Positions 1 to 11,829 of a DNA stretch of 64,000 nt are shown here, piece after piece. Position numbers and translations under genes: made by a program. Origin of the DNA: Arthrobotrys musiformis (lineage: Eukaryota; Ascomycota; Orbiliomycetes; Orbiliales; Orbiliaceae). The stretch covers positions 806,001 to 870,000 of the forward strand of contig JAVHJL010000007.1 of the NCBI GenBank assembly GCA_036971715.1, read 5' to 3'. Numbering within the stretch: the first letter of the stretch is position 1; each line of letters starts with the position of its first letter. The notes under the pieces were generated by a model. The model was not told the origin of the DNA, ran no database searches, and was given only the letters and a program-made list of their open reading frames with translations.

Positions 1-207
1 CTTCGCCTCGAATCGCTGTACATAATAATGTAGGTCTTGTGCGATCCTGGTCGGCTCTTGGTGGCAATGGGTGACGCATGGTGATGAGCCTGGGTTCTTG
101 CGGCTAACTACATCAGCAGCACCGACCACCCAAACAACCGAGCTTCCACCAAACGTACGGCCGGGGGCTCTTGAGCTTCCCCGCGGTCCCGAAGAATCGT
201 TTCGACC
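1..207. other. 5' flank of tsc1; possible edge of a divergent gene
   Basis: This is upstream and leader sequence of tsc1. On the minus strand one frame is open from an ATG near position 97 to the window edge (beginning MRHPLPPRAD), so the start of a divergently transcribed gene cannot be excluded. It is too short to assign. Confidence 0.3.
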
Positions 208-3200
208 ATGTCTTCAGGGTTTGTACTCCCTCTGGGTTCGGTTTCAATGATGCCAGCGATCGATAATTCGGACATCATTGATGGTTTGCTGACAAAACTG
301 TCTTTCCACCACGAAATAGCTCGCTCAAAGACCTACTACGCGCCATTACCACTGCCGTCACCTCCACACCCTCCCCATATCCCCTACCTGAGGACCTCAG
401 CACGACGATACAAGCCTTCCTTGACCGGCATGTGGATGATGACGAAGGAGACCAACAGCGCCTCAGTGATGAGTTGCTCGCAATACACTCGACGAAGGTC
501 CAAGGTCACAAGGACCGTCAGCTCACCTTCATTGGGATCCTGGGAGAGCTCAAACCGGCTTTACGGGGTCGCGATAGGATGATGGTTTGGTGGGACTGCC
601 TATTGGAACCGACAATGAAAAACCTGGATAGCACTAAGACGGCTGTCACAGACGCCAGACAATTGGTTCTTAAAATGTTGATATATGATGACGACGAGGA
701 TATACATGGAGACCTTAAGGAGGTTTCTGAGATATTCACCGGTCTCCTCTTCCAAAAGTACATCGAAACGGCCAATATTCATTCCGGGAGGAATGAGAAT
801 TCTCCAAACGGCGAAGAGAGGAGGTTGATGGGGTCTAATGTCGAGGAGATTTTGCTGTCCTTTGGGAAACGAAGGGCAAAGTCCTTTTTGCAGGCTGCCA
901 ATTGTTATATTGTCAACAAAGAAACCCGTCTTCAAATTCTCGGGCTACTGTCTAGTTTCGTCAAGATGCAAGGGCCGCATCTCTATCAGATTCTTGAAAC
1001 GCCAGTCCTCGACCACCTCCTCCTTTGTCTCCAACTGGATACATCTACAACCGCCGTCTCTCTGGCTTTGTCTACTCTCATCATGTTTATGCCGCATATT
1101 CCAAACGCCCTTGCTCCTTTCCTTCCTCGATTATTCGCTATCTATGCCCGTTTACTGTGCTGGGACCACTACGGTATCGTCCCTGAGAAGAACGATGATG
1201 ATTTCTTGGACGACAGTCGATCCACTATCTCCTTTGGCGAAACGGAGTGGCAAACATTGGAAACATCCTTCCCAACTGCTAATTCAACACCTCCTGATGT
1301 CAGCGAATTCTTTACCTTCTTATACGGGATGTACCCGATGAATTTCATGGCGTTCATTAAGGAACCGTACAAAGCATTCGATCGGGAACGCATCAAGGGA
1401 TTCGAGAACATTGAGTTAGACGACCACTTGATCCGACAGAGGAGCGAGCCACACCGCCAGAGACATCTTTTACACGGGAACTTCTTTACCCTTACTGAGG
1501 AGAAGGAGCTAACGGACAAAGCTAGATGGATGAGATCGGAGCCATCGGACGTCGTCGCACAATGTGTCGGGCTTACTATTCCCAACACATTTACGTACGA
1601 GGAGCCGTCCAGCCACTCGGAAATTCCAGGAGCGCTGGTTCCAACTGAAGATATTCCTGTCGAAAGCCTTCTCGGCGATGGATCTCAGCGCGATACTTCT
1701 GAGGATGAGGGCATCGGCATGGATAATCATCGATTGAGGGTCAGGGTCAACGGAAATGGGCGATCTTCTCGTGGTAGCACCCCTGGAGTTAAACCAGCTG
1801 ACCCACATAACCTTGACAGTCCGACTCTGCCACCGGCTGGTCCCCTCCCGCCAATTCCTAACTTCAGCGAGGAGAGATTGCAGGATATGATGCAATTGCA
1901 TGGAACGCTCCAGGGCGGTAGGGTTAACGGTTCTGCTACCTCGCTCGCTGGTGCCCTTGCAGCCAACGATGCTTCTTCTCCAAGACTGACAGCTTATGTT
2001 CAGTCACTAAGCATCGACGACAAGATTCAATCTCCTGCCTTGAAACCAGCCACTACAGATGCGCAGGGTAAGATTGCGTACCTTCAGCGAGAAAACATTT
2101 TACTTAAGAACGATTTGAACTTCGAGAGGTACCTTAAACAACAACATCTTGCACACATTGGTGCGCTTCAGCGTAAGCACATCAAAGACGCCTCCATCGA
2201 GGCGGAGACCAATAATCTTATCCAGACGAATAAAAATCTGAAGCGAAAGATTGAGGAAGTGCAGAAGGCGTATCAGAAACTCCGAGAGGAAGGAATCAAA
2301 ACTAAAATTGATTCACGCAAATGGGAAGCCGAGTTGAACAGCCGCATTCAGAAGCTTAGAGAAGAGAAGAAGGTTTGGAAGGAGGAAGAGGAGTCCGTTA
2401 AGACTCAACTTACGAATTCTCGTGCTGAAGCTACCCAACTCAGGAAGCTTGTTGTTGATACTGAAGCGAAAGAGCTACAGTCACGCCAGAGAATACAGGC
2501 CGTAGAGCAGAGCTTACTAGAGCTCAACCACTTAAAACTTCAGAACGAACAATTGAACAAGAAGCTCAAGGAGTTCAAGTTTACAGAAGAGAGCATCATA
2601 GTCTACAAAGAAATCGAGAAGGCGGCCAACAACCAAGTCGACAAGATCAAACTCAGGCTCAAAGCCCGCGAAGCCGAGCGTGAGAAAATGAAGAGGTAAT
2701 TCTAGAAAACCATGGATTAAGATATTTGGCATAGAGCTAACCGATCTTTAGGGCTTACGAGGAACGCATCGGCGACCTACAGAATAAATTGACTATGGCG
2801 CAGGACGAGAGGAACCAAAACCCGTCAGCCCCGATGCAGGCCATGATAGATTCAGCCCTGCACGCCAACGCTTCCCACCTCGCCGCCATGAAGAAAGCGT
2901 ATAACCAATTGCTCGTGCGATACACGGATTTGGAAATCAAGTATATCGAGTTGCAGGCTGCTACCGAGTTGGATAAGCTTCCGTCTGTTCGTGCCCATCA
3001 CCAGTCCAGTTACCAGGAGCAGACTCCCATTCTTCACCTGGAGACTGATGCAACAGCTAGCTATCCTCCTCGCGAGCAACAGGTCGCCGATCGTGATTTC
3101 AGCGGCCAGAAACACATCATGGACGTCAATACCCAGAAAACTGCCCGAAACTTTCAAGACTACCCTTCGTCTTATGCTGGCCCATCACAGTCACGTTACG

Positions 3201-3716
3201 AAGCCCCCACACACAATCAATCATACGCTTCCCCCCATCTTTCCCAATTCCCTCTCCCTCAACAACATGACCGCCGCCCATCCCCCGTCCAACAGCGACA
3301 TCTCCAGGCTATTCAAACACACGGCCCTTACTCTCCAGCAATGTCATCACAGGACGACATGAGTCCGAATGTTTATTCACCACCGCCCCTATCGAGCCAG
3401 ACACGACCTTCGCTTGCTCCCTCATCTTCGGCCAGCCATGACGATGCGGTCTCGCTTAGTAATAGTTTTACATCCACCGGCTCAGGCAAAGACAAGCGAC
3501 CTAAGATCAAGCCCCAGTCTGAGATCCGTGTTCGCGGACGCGGTACGTATTTATATCCAATACTCCTGTGGGACTGTCGACGCTAACGTTGTATTTACAG
3601 GTGGTGTCCAAAATATTGGGAAAAAGGAAAAGGAAGAAAAGGAGAAGCAAGAGAAGAAGGAGAAGAAAGAGAAGAAAAGCAAACTCGTCGCCGGTTTCAG
3701 GGGCTTTAGCACTTAG
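208..3716 (+). CDS. tsc1: Hamartin homologue Tsc1
   Basis: Tsc1 pairs with Tsc2 (tuberin) as a GTPase-activating complex for the small GTPase Rheb, restraining TORC1. Exons read 208-218, 320-2695, 2752-3542 and 3601-3716, giving about 1097 aa. The first exon is only 11 nt; joining it to 320 yields the N-terminus MSSGSLKDLL, which removes the in-frame stop at 279. A hamartin-type alpha-helical N-terminal half (roughly residues 10-400) includes segments such as RQLTFIGILGELKPALRGR. A proline- and serine-rich linker follows, then a long coiled coil (about 580-860, rich in E, K, Q and L) that in this family contacts Tsc2. The tail is extremely charged (repeated KEKEEKEKQEKK). S. pombe has this gene; S. 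cerevisiae does not. The family call is strong from domain order and N-terminal similarity. The tiny first exon is inferred from frame and branch site (CTGAC at 290). Confidence 0.86.
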
Positions 3717-5118
3717 GCAGGGCAAGGCTGGGTCTGAACTGGTGGTTCGTCACACGATTGAACGCGACGCTTGCTTCTAATTTCTTTCGACTCTTTCTTT
3801 TATCTCCTCCTACCACATCCTATTTCCTGTCTGCTTCTTCCTCTTACAGCGCTAGATATTATGTGCTCGACTGTTTGCAACTGGTCAAAGTGGTTTTCGC
3901 TTACCATTCTTACATACGCCCCTCGCAATCGCTGGTCTTCTCCAGTGACCGCCTCTGTTTTTCTCCTTCGTCTAGCGGTATGATTGTTTATGGTTAGCCA
4001 GCTCTTTTTTTTCTTTCTGTTTTCTCTTGTTGTCTATGTTTCTCAGCGACGGGTTCATCGGTTTAAGGTATACAAAATTCTTTTCATGCTGGTTTCTGGC
4101 TCCTCTGTTCTTTCTTTTATTTTCATTTTCTCCAAAGTACTATTTCCCTTCTAATCTGTGGGCACCAGGGCTCTGATTACCAATCCATTCATTTTGCTAC
4201 AGTTAGACTGGCAATATGAGAGATTTTGGTAACATCGACACCGAGTTTATGATTGTCCTCATTACTTTTTCTTCTTGTTTATTACTTTTCACTTTCTGAG
4301 CCCCCCATATTTCACATCCTTCAGTCGATTACTACTACTCGGCGTTCTAGAAGATGGCCTCGCCTGGTCTCCGTCGTCCCGGAGCCGGTCCCGTCCTACC
4401 ATTTATAGAACTACATCTACACCGTGTTATCGTTTAAAATATTCTCCCTTCCCCCTTCCTATTTCGTTTACAAACATTTACGAGTACGGTATGACCGATT
4501 GCTCTATGTATTCTTAGTGATGGTGCATATGAATAATAGAGCAAGCTATGCTACAGATTATAATTTCGAGAGTCGACTAGCTATGCTAGCTTAGCACCGT
4601 CGGGATGTGCATATTACGTAGTTTTGCTGTGGTAGTCAAAACAGTGAAAACTGAAAGTTAAAATTTTTTGATATTCTTAGAGATCTATTCATAATTGTAT
4701 ACAGATGCAAAATAGTTTTCAAGAAGAGGTTTGAATTTATCGTCCTCGACTCTCAGGGGGTATCACGTGCACTTCGAAGAGGTTATATGTTCGAGGCCTT
4801 CATCGTTTCTGGATGGCGCTAGAAGCTGTCTTTTTGCAGTGGGCCTGGTTCGCTGCCAAGACTTTAAATAATTCGGGAATTCGCATGACTGTGCATCGAG
4901 TTTGTCCCCAGACCAAAAACACGACCTCGACACTGAACTTTGCTACTATTCAGCGCCGAAAAACAGCATACATCAAAGCGAATAGTACTCGACGGCGACT
5001 GGACCCCCATCGCACGTTTTTTCCTTTCTCCTTTCAGCTCCAGATCTATTGGTCCACCTCCTTAGTTAGGTCCGACAACCTTATCGAGCATTTTTGCTTT
5101 GGAGATTTATACTACATC
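3717..5118. other. Intergenic: tsc1 3' region and dib1 promoter
   Basis: Short T- and C-rich stretches near 3780-4480 fit a 3' UTR and terminator region. An AT-rich segment (4540-4740) precedes the dib1 leader. Small ORFs here have no recognisable product. Confidence 0.6.
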
Positions 5119-5793
5119 ATGGGTAAGTTGCGGTTGATGGTCGCATTCCTCTACTATTAGAACGATGACTGATGGTCTCATTTGTCTCTATTGCGGTATA
5201 GGTTCCATTGTTCTCCCACATCTTAAGACCGGCTGGCATGTCGACCAAGCTATCATGTCCGAGGAAGAGCGTCTGGTCGTCATACGGTTCGGACAGAGCG
5301 CACAGAAGGAGTGCATGAAACAGGACGAAGCTCTTTATAGTATGTCACTTCCCATAACCCCCTTCTCCTTTCCTTTTATCATCTTACAGAATATGAAAAG
5401 CCTAGGGACGGGTTTTTACTAATCCCCCCCGGCCATCAACAGAAATCGCCGAACGGGTCAAGAATTTCGCAGTAATCTACCTCTGCGATATCGACGAAGT
5501 ACCGGATTTCAACGCCATGTACGAGCTCTACGATGTTTCGGCTGTGATGTTTTTCTTCAGGAATAAACATATGATGTGTGATTTTGGGACGGGTAATAAT
5601 AATAAGATGAATTGGGTGCTGGAGGATAAGCAGGAGCTGATTGATATTGTAAGTTGTTTGCTGTTCTTTTCTGGTGAGTGGGTGTTTGGGTGCTGATTGG
5701 GTGGTCTAGATTGAGACGATATATCGGGGTGCGAAGAAGGGGAGGGGTTTGGTTATTAGTCCTAAGGATTACAGTACTCGTCACCGATACTAA
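5119..5793 (+). CDS. dib1: Spliceosomal U5 snRNP protein Dib1 (Dim1/TXNL4A)
   Basis: This is the small thioredoxin-fold protein of the U4/U6.U5 tri-snRNP, needed for pre-mRNA splicing and originally found as a mitosis gene in fission yeast. Exons: 5119-5122, 5202-5339, 5443-5648, 5710-5793, giving 143 aa (human 142). The start codon plus one base form a 4-nt coding exon; the splice gives MGSIVLPHLKTGWHVDQAI. Family hallmarks are visible throughout: RLVVIRFGQ, CDIDEVPDFNAMYELYD, VMFFFRNKHMMCDFGTGNN and the C-terminal GRGLVISPKDYSTRHRY. The first donor is GTAAGT and all introns are 57-103 nt. Identification is near certain because the protein is among the most conserved in eukaryotes. The neighbouring msl1 (10.4 kb) is also a snRNP gene. 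Confidence 0.97.
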
Positions 5794-6110
5794 ATGTCGA
5801 CTTGTACCGAGCGAGGCTTTAACCTAGGTTGCAAGAATGAGGCTTTTGGCCCTCTGCTTCGGCTATGGGAAGCTATTATGACGAACTAGAATGAAGATTT
5901 TGTTACAATAATTCGGAGACTTTGGGGCGTTTTATTGTTGTATTCATGGCAAAATTAACTTTATTAGCACTGCGGCTTTTGCATAGATCATATCCAGCCT
6001 TTTATTTCTTTTTTCTATATTAATATTGAACACCGTTTAAATGCTGGAGTACACGCTTGTTCGCGTTCCTGGGTATCTGTCATCGTTGATATAAAAGTCG
6101 TAAAACGAAG
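5794..6110. other. Convergent 3' region between dib1 and RNase H2C
   Basis: AT-rich sequence shared by the 3' ends of two convergent genes. No ORF of interest. Confidence 0.6.
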
Positions 6111-6748
6111 CTACTTAGAATCATAACCATTCATCTGCAATCCAAGGCACTTCACGTAAGCATTCCTACACCTAATTTTCTTCAAGATTGGATATATAAA
6201 GACTTACAATTTGCGCCATGCCCATCCACTCTTCGACACCCCTGACCACTCCGTCTTGCGTTCCGTCAACGGCTACCTCATGGCCCCACACCATGATTTC
6301 AGAAAATGAGGACGCGGTGGTCCATTGGCTCGACTCTTCTATATCGCCTTCATCATCATTTTCGTCGTCTTGGTAGAGTAATTCCTTCTTTTGGGTACCC
6401 GACAGGGGTGCATTTGAGTCCGGGGCGATCAAGACGCGTCCTATAAATTTTATTTAGCTGGAGTTTTCCTTTGTATATTGAGTACATTACAAGCGTATAG
6501 CTGGTATTTACAGGGAATTTACCTTTGTACCCATCGGGGACGAGTACTTTTGTCCCGACCAATTTTCTACCGCGAAAGTAGGACGTGTGTGTTTCCGCGG
6601 CTGGGGTTGAGTCCGTGGCGGGTTGGGATGTGGATATGGGATTCCATAGTTGGCGGGAGGAGGATGCCGGGCCGGTGTATTTTATTCGGCAGGGGAGGAT
6701 GTTGGCTTTTGTTTCTGTGGTTGAGGAGGGGGGTTTGATTGATATCAT
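6111..6748 (-). CDS. Ribonuclease H2 subunit C
   Basis: Non-catalytic subunit of the trimeric RNase H2, which removes ribonucleotides from DNA and RNA from RNA:DNA hybrids in the nucleus. Exons on the minus strand: 6748-6523, 6440-6208 and 6134-6111, giving 160 aa. The RNASEH2C signatures are LPCRIKYTGPA near residue 20 and SYFRGRKLVGTKV near residue 60, followed after the first splice by GYKGRVLIAPD. The second half contains an acidic insert (DDENDDEGDIEE) and then MVWGHE and EEWMGMAQI, the C-terminal helix region of the family. The last exon encodes only MNGYDSK. Without that last splice the frame stops at 6172 with an unlikely tail, so the third exon is preferred but not proven. The fungal gene symbol varies between species, so none is given. 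Confidence 0.86.
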
Positions 6749-7070
6749 TTCGGATTGGTGGTACTATACTAGATATCGGGTTTATATTCGATGCATATGG
6801 GTTTATCGAGACCGCGAATTTGAAGGTAAAGTTCGCAGCTTGGGCGCATAGCTCCCTTTTGGGCTGCAACAGGGGCAACGCAGCCTACTTTTATATAGTT
6901 GATTGAGGCGAAGAACTATCAAGTTTATAAAATAGAATGCTGGGGAGGCTGTCTTCTACGTTGATATTATGGTACCAATTAAAACTACTCGGATGAACAT
7001 TTACATTCGCTTTTAAATTTTGCAAGCAGATGCTCCGCCTGGAGGAATTATATATATACACGAAGCGGGC
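6749..7070. other. Intergenic between RNase H2C and dbp10
   Basis: This stretch is the promoter of RNase H2C and the 3' end of dbp10, both on the minus strand. AT-rich; nothing else seen. Confidence 0.6.
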
Positions 7071-9975
7071 CTACCTTCGCCCCTTGCCCTTCTTACTGGG
7101 CCTGTTGTTCTTCTCCCTTCTCTTCTCCTTCAATCGTCTATCCTTCGCTATTTGTACATTACTCTTGACTTCACTGTTAACCTTCTTTCCGTAGCCCTTG
7201 CCGTGCAAGCCCTTGGACTTAGCTTCCTCCACTCTCTTCTTGCGCACGTGGTAGTCGTCTCGCGCCTTATCTGCCTGTTTCGGCGCCGCGACCTGCTTAT
7301 GGAACATCCTTCCACCGATCCTGCCTCCAACGGCAGGGTACCCGCTCTTGCCCGCCATACCACCACCAACGGTGTTCTCCATTTCTCCGACCCTGGGCAT
7401 TCTCGAAAGCTTGTTGGCTTTCTTCCAGCCCTCGAATCTACCGCTCTTGAATGATGCAGCGATCTTTTGACCGGATTCGCCGCGGATGAGTTTGGAACCA
7501 CCGCGAGAACCATCTTCGTCGTTTCTGCGGTTGACGAATTTCTTCGTCTTGGGATCCCAGCGCATACCTGTAGTTTGTTTGCTGGGTTCGCCGAACGCGG
7601 TGCCGTCGTCGTTGACGAGGTCCATGGTTACCGATCGAGCTGCTTCTGCGAAGGAGTTTGTGATGCTGTAACCGCGGTCCTCGGCGAGTGATGTGGAGGG
7701 CATGTAGCCCATGTAGTGCTCGGGATCTTGGAAGGTTTTTGACTTCGATTTGGATTTTTTGGACTTTTGGGTTTTGAAGACGGTTGAGAGTTCTTCTTCG
7801 TCGGCTGAGGACATGTCGACTTCTACGGCGGATTTTTCTGGAGAGTCTTCGTCCATGTCTTCCCATTCGTTCGGTTCGTTTTCATCGTCGTCCTCTGTCT
7901 GCGTTCTGGGCTTGGCGGCTGGAACGTCGAGCATTTCGGTGTCTTCTTGGTATTTTGGCTTGATCTTGATTTTTTCTCTCCTAGCCTTCATGATGCTCGC
8001 GCCTTCGCTTTTATTGATCCCTCGTTGGCCGATCTCGAAAACCGTCTCTGGAGGTCTGTAGTTCGAAAGCCGCTTGAGCATATCCGCCTTCTCCATTTCC
8101 AAGTTGTCGACCTCATCTGCGAAGATGGGGTTGACACTCATCCAGTCCTTCCCACCCACGATCTCCTTTGACCTCTTTACGCTCTCCGTACTTGCCGCCA
8201 CCTTCGTCTTCTGGTATAACTTCTCACCCCTCCCTGCGACCTGCTTCATAGCCATCAAATCGTGGCTAGCGTCGACCACACGTGTAACAGCCTCCGTGCA
8301 CCTTTCCAGTGAATCTCGCTTCAGCGCACCAACAATTACGTCGTTCGCAAAATCGAACTCTTCCTTCTTTTTACCCTGGCCGATGGCGGACGCACCATCC
8401 GTCACCAACTTCCTTCCCAAGAAAAGTTGGAGATCCAATAGGTACGGCATATCCTCCAATCTCACAAGACTGTAGGCCCAACCTCGTCTTCCTGCTCTGG
8501 CTGTTCGACCAACACGGTGGACAAAGACTTTTGGCTGGGGTGGGAAGTCGAAATTGATAACATTCGACAGCATCGGGATATCGATACCTCTAGCTGCAAC
8601 ATCTGTGACAACTAGAATCTGCGATTCGCCGGTTCTGAATTTTTCGACTTGGTTTCTTCGTGCGACTTGGTCTAGTGTTCCGTAGACGTAGGAAACGGCG
8701 TATCCGAATGATGACAGTAAACTCGCAAGGTAGTCGACGTGATGCTTCGTACTTGCGAATATAATTGTAGAGTGTGGATTCGATAGCTCGTTCTTTGGGA
8801 GATTTACGAAACGCTTTCGCTTCCTCTTCCCGTCTCCTTCAGTCTCCGCTGGCTTTTCGGCGGATCTAGAAGATATTACCGGGACCTGAATGAGGTCTTG
8901 TAGAATCTGGAGGAGGGCTCCTTCTTTCTCCTCTGTTTTAACTGTGAAGAAGACGCTTTCCAACTCTGTCGACACCTTGGAGTCCGCATCCAATCTCACA
9001 AGCGACGGTTCGTGCAAACCAGCCTTTGCAAACTCTACCAAACTTTTCGGTAAAGTCGCAGAGAAGAGTGTAGTCTGCCGACTCGCCGGCAGAGCGTGTA
9101 AGATCTCCCCGAGCTGGGCGGCAAAACCCATTTCGAACAATCGATCGGCCTCGTCGAAAACCACATATTGCATACTGCTGAGGTCGAGCTCCATTTCCAC
9201 TTTCAAGTGTAAGAAACGGCCGGGTGTGGCGATGATGATGTCTGGGTTTGTAGTCATCATTGAGAATTGGTCCTCGAGGCTGTCACCACCGACGAGGAGG
9301 ATGGCCTTTAGGTCTGTGCCGCGGGAGAGGTCTTTGACGACTTTGAGGGTTTGGAGGGCGAGTTCACGGGAGGGCGACATGATGAGACCTCGGGCGCCAA
9401 CCTACGAAGAGTATCAGAGTTAGATATCTCACAGAAAAATAGAGTCTTCTCAGGCGGATATGTACCTTTGCAGAATGTGCCTTCAACTTCTCTATCATTG
9501 GTATAACGAATGCAGCCGTCTTTCCAGACCCTGTCCTAGCCATACCCACGACATCCTGACCCTCCAATAGCAATGGGATAGTTTTCCGCTGGATTGGAGT
9601 CGGCACCGAAAACCCCTTCCGTTGAATTGCCTTTAATAAGTTAAGATTCAACCCCATCGACTGGAAACCTCCCGACTTCTTGATCGACTTGGATTTGATG
9701 TTTGAAGTCTTTCGGTTCGCAGATGCCAATTGCGATTTGATGAACTTGTCATCATCGTCTGCCGAGTCGGATTCATTATCGGATGGTTTATCTAAGTCCA
9801 AGATGGAAGTAGCATCGAGAGTTTTCTGCGACTTGATCCGCTTCTTTGGTGGTTCGGAAAACCCGAAATCGTCGTCGTCGTTGAAGGAAACTGTGCCTGT
9901 GAGGGCAGAGGTAATGTCGAATTCGTTCTCACTGGCGGCCGGAGAAGCAGCTCGGGCATGTCGACCCGGTGCCAT
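7071..9975 (-). CDS. dbp10: ATP-dependent RNA helicase Dbp10 (DDX54 family)
   Basis: Nucleolar DEAD-box helicase needed for 60S ribosomal subunit assembly. Two exons, 9975-9466 and 9401-7071, give 946 aa, in the usual range for Dbp10. The Q-motif region GFQSMGLNLNLLKAIQ lies at about 103-118, and motif I is ARTGSGKT at 146-153. After the intron come SPSREL (motif Ia, with Ser for Thr), TPGR, DEAD and SAT, then HVGRTARAG (motif VI). The C-terminal half carries the DBP10-specific domain (including YRPPETVFEIGQRG, GYSITNSFAEAARSVTMDL and MRWDPKTKKFVNRR) and ends in a basic nucleolar tail. The acidic N-terminus (DDDDFGF; SDNESDSADDDD) is typical. The gene is divergent from msl1, with 382 bp between start codons. 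Long plus-strand ORFs over this gene are shadows. Confidence 0.95.
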
Positions 9976-10357
9976 TATGGTATACGTCGGGCGGTACCCG
10001 GATAGTACTTAGTCCGTCAAGGTAGTTCGGCCGTCCGATGTTGCGACGAAGCTGTCGAATTCGCTTTCGCGGGGAAGTTTTATCTTTTCGACGGTTTTTT
10101 TTTGGTTGGTCGCAGAAATTTTTTTATGGTTTGGTGGATTTTGATTTTGGCGACAAGAGCCCGGATTTCTTGGCACTGGACGCCACTAAGCTCGCGACGG
10201 GTCTTCATCCATCGACCTTCGAACTCTCGTTCTCCACGACAAAACACCAGCGCCGAAAACCGACATCCCTCGAATGGTGGCTTTATAACGTCCACTGCCT
10301 TTGATTTATTAACACCAGGAGCTTGGATATATCGTCTGCTCATTGTATTACAGCAAG
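9976..10357. promoter_or_regulatory. Divergent promoter of dbp10 and msl1
   Basis: 382 bp separate the two start codons. A T-rich run lies near 10094-10125. No clear TATA box. Shared control is possible but not shown by sequence. Confidence 0.45.
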
Positions 10358-11328
10358 ATGGCGGAAGCACGGAATAGCACGTATGTGGCCCTCAGAGGAA
10401 CACCCACAATCATAGAGCCATCGCTAACATACTGATGTCTAGGGTTTATGTATGCCCACCACCACCAACCGATCCATCATAGCTACGGCAGAAATACTCA
10501 TCCGTATTCTAATATAGTGCCGAAACCTCGAAGAATCCGTTAAAATCCCCGTCTTAACCGCCACACTCGAAACCCTGTTCTCGCAGTACGGTACAATCCT
10601 TGAGATCGTCGCAAAGAAGAACCTGAGGGCGAGGGGGCAAGCATTCGTGGTATTCGATAGCCCGGATGCAGCAGAGAGGGCAATAAAGGAAGTCCAGGGG
10701 TTCAATTTGTTCGAGAAGCCTATGGTTCTACAGTATGCCAAGACGAAGAGCGATGCGACAGTACAGTCCGAGAGCTCGGAGGCTGAGTTTGATGCCCATA
10801 AGAGGAGGAGATTGGCGGAGAAGGGTATGCACCGATTTTTATCAAGCTATGGTATCTATATCACGGTGGATATTGGTCTAACGATTGTTCATAGAACGGA
10901 AACAAGCACTCCGTGCTGCTGAGGCTCAGAAACACTTAAAACGACCTGCAGCATCCGGTCCCTCGCAAGGTCTGGGCGCCGATGCACGCCCCGCAAAGAA
11001 AACACAGATCTCAGCACCATCGGCACCAGGCGGTCTCAAGTCAACAGCTGCTCCAGCTGCTCCACAGATCCCCGACGAGTACTTACCGCCAAACAAGATT
11101 CTGTTTTTACAAAACTTGCCCGACAATGCTACTTCAGATATTCTCAATGGTATCTTTGGCAGCTTTGAAGGGTTCAAAGAAGTCAGATTGGTACCTGGTA
11201 GGAAGGGTATCGCTTTCGTGGAATACGAGAATGAAGCTGGTGCTATCAGCGCGAAAGAGAATACACAGGGAATGTCGTTAGGGCCAGACGGCAGCGGTAT
11301 TGTCAAGGTTACTTACCAAAGGCAGTAG
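10358..11328 (+). CDS. msl1: U2 snRNP B''/U1A-type RRM protein (Msl1)
   Basis: RNA-binding protein of the U1A/U2B'' family, which binds U2 snRNA stem-loop IV in the spliceosome. Exons: 10358-10380, 10443-10449, 10518-10824 and 10895-11328, giving 256 aa. Exon 2 is only 7 nt; it supplies V-Y of the first RRM beta strand (..NSTVYCRNLEESVKIPV). RRM1 (about 8-90) holds RNP2 VYCRNL and an RNP1 region RARGQAFVVF, then the typical GFNLFEKPMVLQYAKTKSD. A charged Ala/Pro-rich linker joins RRM2 (about 170-256), with KILFLQNLP and GRKGIAFVEYENE. This two-RRM layout is the family norm. Both flanking introns of the micro-exon have good branch sites (GCTAAC; TTCTAAT). Whether it acts in U1, U2 or both cannot be told from sequence. 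Confidence 0.9.
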
Positions 11329-11829
11329 CAGATGTACTATTGGAGTTATATCTCTTTTTCATTTTCTTCCCTCCCCACTTGGGTGGTAGTCAGGCGATGA
11401 TTCATTCAGGGTTCCCAGCATGCCTATTGTTCACAGCCCATCAATTTCGTAGATTGTATTACTAACATACGGTTAATTCAATTTTGCAGAAACTTACCCC
11501 TCGTGCTAAGCTTCATTCGCAAACAGGCAATGTTATTCTTCCGCTTCTGTATCTTTGTAAGGTCTGCGTCAGCAGAGAGTCGCGTCGTGACAAGGCCTGA
11601 GTTTTCCCGTCTTCCCGTGACTATGTGGCACAGCTGCACCGTCTCGTATTCGGGCATGCTCGATATCAACTTTAATGCGTCACGCGTCCGGCTTTATTTT
11701 TGCTACTCAAGCTTGTACAAGTATTTATTCCGTGGTGTCCAGTAGCCATAGAACTTGTCTCGTAAACCAGAGCTAGCCGAAGCATAGAACCTCATCTTTC
11801 GAATTCAAGTAATTTTCTTCGGGCTACTT
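11329..11829. other. Intergenic upstream of the F-box gene
   Basis: 3' region of msl1 and promoter of the F-box gene. Holds copy 1 of a dispersed 29-bp repeat (11754-11782). No other structure seen. Confidence 0.55.
11754..11782 (+). repeat. Dispersed 29-bp repeat, copy 1
   Basis: Matches copy 2 at 24693-24721 in 28 of 29 positions; the one difference is A for G at 11775. Weak similarity seems to continue downstream (CTTTNGAATTC then AAG). It lies 47 bp before the F-box start codon. Confidence 0.7.

Noticed and set aside
7020..9423. Several plus-strand frames of 70-177 aa
   Set aside because: They lie antisense to dbp10 exons, which have clear helicase motifs; these frames are shadows.
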